A stretch of DNA of 64,000 bases from Lentinus brumalis (taxonomy: Eukaryota > Basidiomycota > Agaricomycetes > Polyporales > Polyporaceae): assembly GCA_001792895.1 (NCBI GenBank), contig MARA01000011.1:248001-312000 (forward strand), read 5' to 3'. The notes beneath the pieces were generated by a model. It saw nothing but the letters and a program-made list of their open reading frames with translations. It did no database searches and was not told the DNA's origin. Made by a program: the position numbers and the translations under genes. Numbering within the stretch: the stretch's first letter is position 1; each line of letters starts with the position of its first letter. Below are positions 58,942-64,000 of this stretch, piece by piece.

Positions 58942-59785
58942 AGAGCGTATTCTCCACCGAACGTGCGTCAGCTTTGCGCGACCACTGTCCCGTCCGACTC
59001 TTGTATTTGTACTACCACTTCTTTGACCATACATCGCCAATTACCGAGGCGAGGCATGTTCGACCTCCCGTCAACGTACGATGCTACCACAGGCCGACGT
59101 CTACTTCCTCTCTTGTACAACATAAACTGCAAGCGCCGCCTTCATCGTCTTCTTCTGAATCTCTCTAATATGCACACCTCTCACCTCATTGTATACTATC
59201 TCTCTCGCCGGTGGTACGCTTACATCTCCACCCATTGTTATGTATCGTCCGGTCCTATACTTCGCTACGATACTTGTACATAGTGCGCTCACGTCAGTAG
59301 ATATTCTTATCTGTGGCGGGAGTCTCCCTCACCAATATATCGTATCATAACACTCGCTCTGTAGTGTGGGTGTCCGAACCTCAGACGCAGTCACCAACGG
59401 TCTGGAGCGGTGCGTCTCCGGTATTGCAGTCGGTGCGCAAGAAAAACTCGCGGCGCAAGACAAACAGAACCGCATTCGAACACTGTTCAATTTCGTCGGA
59501 CAGATTCGTCATGCGGTCCCGCCACAGTAAGAACATGCGACCAAGTGGCATATTGTACATATTCTACATCTTCAAACATACAGGACACACCCGTCGCAAC
59601 CGGACCACACGAGAACGACAAAAATCAGCGGACTGCAAAAGGGCACTGACATGGTGAAAAGATACAGCTGAGACGGAAGACAGCCACGGGCGTACGTAGA
59701 CAACATGGAAAGGAGGCAAAAGACACGCGCGGTTAGCGCACAAGTTCATCCTGACTGAAAGACGACCCATCGTCCAGGTCTCACA
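58942..59785. other. Intergenic, convergent 3' ends
   Basis: About 840 bp between the R1-like stop and the bZIP-like gene's stop. No supported gene or repeat. Confidence 0.4.
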
Positions 59786-61084
59786 CTAAATCGCGCGAAC
59801 ACGCTCGACAGGCCACGACACGCTGCCCGTCTCCATGTACGGCAGGTACGGTTCATCTCCCTCACTCACACGCTGACGTGCGAGGATTGCGTTCTGGAGT
59901 TCCATAAACTAACAGCCGGTAAGAAATAGATTTCGCTAGATGACACAAGTCACGTACCTTCCCCTCTGCCTGTAACTTGTCCAAGTTGAGCACATACAGT
60001 CCCTGTTGCTTGTGCACGAGGAGCGTCTGGGAGACAATTAGCATCCAACCGAGTTGTACAGTCAAAACCTGTCACGTACCCGAAGAGAACGACCCGTTAG
60101 GCCACGATGGACCATAACACGCTCCAGTGGCAGCCGCTCTAGTTCCAGAGGGTCATGTCCCACGATGCGAATCTGCTGTTCAAGCCACTCGACATAGTCC
60201 TCCAAACAGTCGATGTAGTGCCGCTTCTTGTCGTGAGAAGAAATGGTATCCCTAGAGTACCAACACCACGTCATTATCGAGCATAAGTATAGTCGCCACC
60301 ACTGAACGAACAACTTACGGATCGGTGATGTTGAATCCCACGTTATCAGCAATTCCCCGAAAATAAGTCTTACGCCGCGGAACCCTGGGCGAATGTTCTT
60401 CGTCGGACCTGTTCTCCTCGCTGCGGCAGTCAGACTCGGAGCCCTCCTCCAGCGTTGGACCCATCTTCGTTCCGCAGTCGTTGTCTGAAGACCTGCCACA
60501 GGGAAGTACATCATGGGGGAGGACGGTTCGACCGCGACGTGACCGGTTGGGCGATCCGTATATGCATCTAGAAGTTCGGCTTCTTCCGATGCGGTCAGCT
60601 TGAAGTCGTCCCGGGTCGAGTAGTTGTCCGCAAGCACATGAGCATACTCCGTAGAGTATGGGAGCAGATCATCGTCGAGAGGTACGCCCACATACTCATC
60701 GCAGCGGGACAACACATCATCGACAAGAGGAGGAGGTAAGGTGCGATAGTACGATATCGGAATGGGTGCCCGCAGAGGAACCCCAGAAGAGCCAGTGTAG
60801 AAGTCCGAAGACTCCATGTGATAAGTGCTGCAGTCGATAGCATCATCAGCCAAATAATGCAACATCCGCGGCTGCACAAACTCCTGTCCCTCTGCAAGGA
60901 GGCCCGGAAGTTGAGGAATCCCCACTTCCGCCATAGAAAAGTCTGGATCGTCCTCAGGAACGTCTGAAGGCTGCAAGCCCCCAGTGTTGACCGTAGGGAA
61001 TCGATCGGCCTGCACCCAAGAGTCAGCAGCGGTAGACCACATACTCAGTGCACGACGGACCTCAAACGAGAGCGAGAACTCCAT
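59786..61084 (-). CDS. bZIP-like protein A (paralogue of the gene at 62050)
   Basis: Start 61084 (MEFSLSFEVRRALSMWSTAA) opens an acidic 180-residue region. A 59-nt intron (donor GTCACG) joins to DNDCGTKMGPTLEEGSESD, then VPRRKTYFRGIADNVGFNIT, DKKRHYIDCLEDYVEWLEQQ and LELERLPLERVMVHRGLTGR. The last exons give LLVHKQQGLYVLNLDKLQAE and end VERVRAI. The basic patch followed by heptad leucines and a second coiled coil resembles a bZIP, but the canonical N-x7-R of the basic region is not clear. It shares the order RRKT...YI..LE....L.QQ...P..L.RL...RGL with the neighbour at 62050, so they are paralogues in head-to-head orientation. Confidence 0.6.
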
Positions 61085-62049
61085 GACAGTAGTGCGTAGT
61101 GGCGCACGGTGTACGTCCAGTTTACAAGGCGAAGAAAAGGCAGCAGCTACACCTCGACGTACGATGCGAACTAAGAACTCTGATTGCTGCAGTACCTCCG
61201 TGGCCGGCGTCCCAAAGCGCCCGTCATATCGGAGATTATGACGTCGAGATCCCGGTGGCTGCACCAAGATCGCGATCACCCCCATAATCTCACACTGTCC
61301 GCAAGCAAGTATCCTCATGTCCACTACTACTCGACTTCCCCTCCACGTCCACTACATGAAACATACTCCGGCGTTCCACTTCCATTTCCAACACACGACA
61401 CGTCAAGGGAAGTGTCGTCCGTTGTTCGCTCTTGATCGCTGGCGACGTGTAGCGCACGTACAAAGTGAGTTCCCGAATGTACTCAATTGTTGCAGCAAGG
61501 TGCTAAGGGTTCACCCTTCTAGCCCTCATACCGCCTGCTGCGGCATGCTCTCCACATGCACCAGAAGCAGCACAGCAAGGATCCGATCGATTATCATGTG
61601 TACGACGACAGAGATACGCGCTGCCAGTCGTTATAGTACTCACATCATTCTCCGGCCCCTCGCTCATACTGCAACTCCCTGCGCCGGACGCAACAATAGA
61701 GATCGAAAATGGAACGCCGACAGCTGACGACGACCATCCTTTATGCTGATCTCACCTGTGCAGGACAATACAGCGCTCCATTCCCGCTTCGAGGGTTCTG
61801 TACGCGTGCATCTCCCCAGATCCGCGGCTGGTCCGAGCCGATGTCAGAAGAGACTCCAACCAACTGCACCGTATGTAGCGACACTCGAACAATAGATCCC
61901 CTTCGCTCGTAGTCAAGAGCCCGCAAAGACAGTACAAATCTGCGTCTGCGCACGATCTCGTGTCGTCCGGTCCCACCCCATTGCCGTCATTGATCGCTTG
62001 CCGCGAGCGACTTCCTCCACCGTCTTCGCTCGCCACCCTTCCATCCGCA
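61085..62049. promoter_or_regulatory. Divergent region between the two bZIP-like paralogues
   Basis: 965 bp between the two chosen starts. Both genes may have upstream 5' exons here; several short open frames exist but none is convincing. Confidence 0.35.
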
Positions 62050-63039
62050 ATGCAGTCAGATCACACGTACGGATGGCGTGACGCTGGGTACGCTCCAAAC
62101 AAGCTCGCAGAGTCGTTCGGCAACGGCGTGACGTCACAGAATACCCCACGTTCCCTCGACGTCTACTCGGGCAACTCGACAGCGTACCCGGACTACACCG
62201 TGTCCTCGCACAACAGCTTCCAAAACAGCCACTCCCTCACTGTCGACCCCCTATACAATACCTTCTCACCGCTCAATGATGCCGCGTACACCGCGCTGGG
62301 TGCAACCGCACCTTCCTCCTATCATCCTCCACTCGAGTTCCATCTATGTAACTATACACCCCGCCCTGTCCGCCGCAAAACCTCCCCACGCAAGATATAC
62401 GAAGGATCAGACGCGAACGAGGGCCTCGACGTCAGAGATGGAATACGACACCCATACGCCAGGCTCCGCAAGCAGAAGGAACATGAAGGGAAGCGACGAA
62501 AGACGTGGAACGTTCGCCTAGAGAAATCCATCTTCACGGCAGAAGAAATGTAAGTGCATACGACCACCGGAAATCTTCGCACTTCCTCATCGTCATGTCT
62601 AGATCCACTATGCCTTCGCCACACAGGCGGAAGATCTACGTCGCGAGCCTCGAAGCTCACATCGACCGCTTACATCAACAGTTAGCGGAGCATTCCCTCA
62701 CCCCCGTGCCTCTCGACAGGCTTGAGCCGTATCGCGGACTCAATCCCAAGATGGTGAAGGTAAGTAGTCATCGTCGACCTACTCCCCAATATTAACTGAA
62801 CCCCGTCCCGCTCCCATCAGAGCATGATATGCGGGCTTCAGTACGATGCTTCAGAAATGTATCTCAAGCTGCTAGAGCTGCAACGCGCAGTACGTCGTTC
62901 GCCTGTCCCGCGCGCCTTACTCTGACACAATTGTTTGGGGCCGACACAGAACATGGACATGGAGCGAACCCTCGATGAAATATGTGTACGATCTTCGAAC
63001 ACCTCCTCGTACTACTACATCCCCGACTCCCTCCGTTAA
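62050..63039 (+). CDS. bZIP-like protein B (paralogue of the gene at 59786-61084)
   Basis: Exons 62050-62549, 62603-62759, 62821-62889 and 62950-63039. It starts MQSDHTYGWRDAGYAPNKLA, then a Ser/Thr/Tyr-rich region, a basic stretch (HPYARLRKQKEHEGKRRKTW), and across the first intron EISTMPSPHRRKIYVASLEA then HIDRLHQQL. Next come VPLDRLEPYRGLNPKMVK and a second coiled coil SEMYLKLLELQRANMDMERT. About 270 residues. The layout of basic, linker and leucine-spaced helices suggests a DNA-binding dimer, although the basic region is not canonical. Start uncertain; an upstream exon is possible. Confidence 0.6.
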
Positions 63040-64000
63040 GCCTCGTTTGCGTTCAGAGTCCAGCTCCAAGTCCACACAGTTTTTCACGAACCTTTCGCTG
63101 CACTGCTGGCCGTCGTACGCATCACGAACTAGTCAGTGAAGCCCCATGTATCACCACGTTGCAGAAATCTTCCCTGTATGACCGTGTAACTCGCCCTAGT
63201 AGCCTCTTGTCCTCGATGTATAATCATGTAACGCGACATAGCCTCCTGTACCTCTCAATGCCCTGCGCCTCCAGGTGCCGGCAAATACGCACGACTGCAC
63301 TTCTGCTTCCCGAGTGCTTGCTGCCCGCAGCTCCTGCCTGTTCAGACGTCCCGAATTCCCACATTCCGTCCGTTCGGACGTCCCGCACTTCATTTTCCCC
63401 CATACCGAAGGCGAAGCATGAAATATGAGATACTCCCAATATTTGCCCTTCTTTATTGCCCGTACATATGCTCAAAACGGCAGTGATCGACGTCACCTTG
63501 GACAGCTGCGAAAACAGCGGCCACGCGCACGCTCCCATGACCATACGCTGCCGTCTAGGCCCTCTAAAACGCGGGCCTAAGAACGCCCCAGACCGCAACC
63601 GTGAGAACGCACTCCTACTGTAGACGAGTTGAAACGCCGATCACGCAAACTCAATCACCCCAGACTGATGCGACATTACTGACCTGGAGACCTGTCCACT
63701 TTCGTGGCCAGGAACATGTATTTTGTGACACCCGAGCATTTGTTCTAGATCCACGACGTGCACGTCCAGATTCCAAAGGCCATGACATGCATGGGAGATG
63801 AAAAGGATGTCTATCATTTCCTTTGTTTCCGTGGGCGCTTAGGTCAAAAGCCAGGAAATGAGAGACTCCCCAAGGATTTCCTATGCATTTCCTGGCCTCT
63901 GGGATCTGGATATGCACGTCGTGTCTGCTTGACAGAGCTTGACAGCCAGTCGGATGCCCCGTTACCTCGGCAGACTGCTAAATCGGGACAACATGCACAG
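63040..64000. other. Window end, no supported gene
   Basis: About 960 bp. It contains an inverted pair of AGGAAATG-type words (AGGAAATGAGAGACTCCCC and GGATTTCCTATGCATTTCCT, 63855-63895) and GGACGTC/CGGACGTCCCG words near 63345-63385. No gene called. Confidence 0.4.

Noticed and set aside
61317..61727. Plus-strand open frame in the gap between the bZIP-like pair
   Set aside because: No protein-like pattern; probably part of the divergent promoter and 5' leaders.

Overview
The window looks like nuclear DNA of a filamentous basidiomycete (Agaricomycetes, possibly a polypore). Genes are compact and cut by many GT-AG introns of about 45-65 nt, coding DNA is GC-rich, and the conserved proteins read as fungal. 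I know of no synteny that would name the species. All calls come from reading the DNA and its translations, with no database search.

Region 1, about 1-26 kb, is an ordinary housekeeping segment: the 3' part of ADE5,7 (purine synthesis); an ankyrin/CCCH zinc-finger protein; NAD-dependent glycerol-3-phosphate dehydrogenase; a SED5-type Qa-SNARE; a NOP6-like nucleolar RRM protein; UBC12 (NEDD8 E2); an isopenicillin-N-synthase-like Fe(II)/2-oxoglutarate protein; bifunctional PABA (aminodeoxychorismate) synthase; TTI1 (TEL2-TTI1-TTI2 complex); dCMP deaminase; a POP3-like RNase P/MRP subunit; and a GNAT acetyltransferase whose second exon is split by a 574-bp terminal-inverted-repeat element. ADE5,7 and TTI1 each show one apparent single-base frameshift.

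Region 2, about 26.3-34.6 kb, is mobile DNA: a degenerate 1.5-kb inverted-repeat element, then a full-length but damaged Helitron Rep-helicase gene with an in-frame stop and a frame slip.

Region 3, about 34.9-64 kb, is an accessory island in which I recognise no housekeeping gene. It holds divergent but catalytically complete-looking paralogues of both ribonucleotide reductase subunits: R2-like at 34.9-36.1 kb and R1-like at 55.7-58.9 kb. Between and around them lie a MYND zinc-finger protein, a divergent SRPK/LAMMER-like kinase, an F-box/nucleotidyltransferase-fold protein, a Zn2Cys6 protein, several unrecognised intron-rich genes, a divergently transcribed pair of bZIP-like paralogues, a 605-bp inverted-repeat element, and a five-copy 223-bp tandem array whose units carry a heat-shock-element-like palindrome.

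The most interesting feature is the RNR pair. The R2 copy keeps all metal ligands and the radical tyrosine but lacks the usual C-terminal R1-docking tail. The R1 copy keeps the thiyl/redox cysteines, the YY pair and the CxxC tail but has altered specificity loops. The two may form a partner pair with non-standard allostery, diverged under relaxed or unusual selection and surrounded by regulator-type genes and transposon debris.
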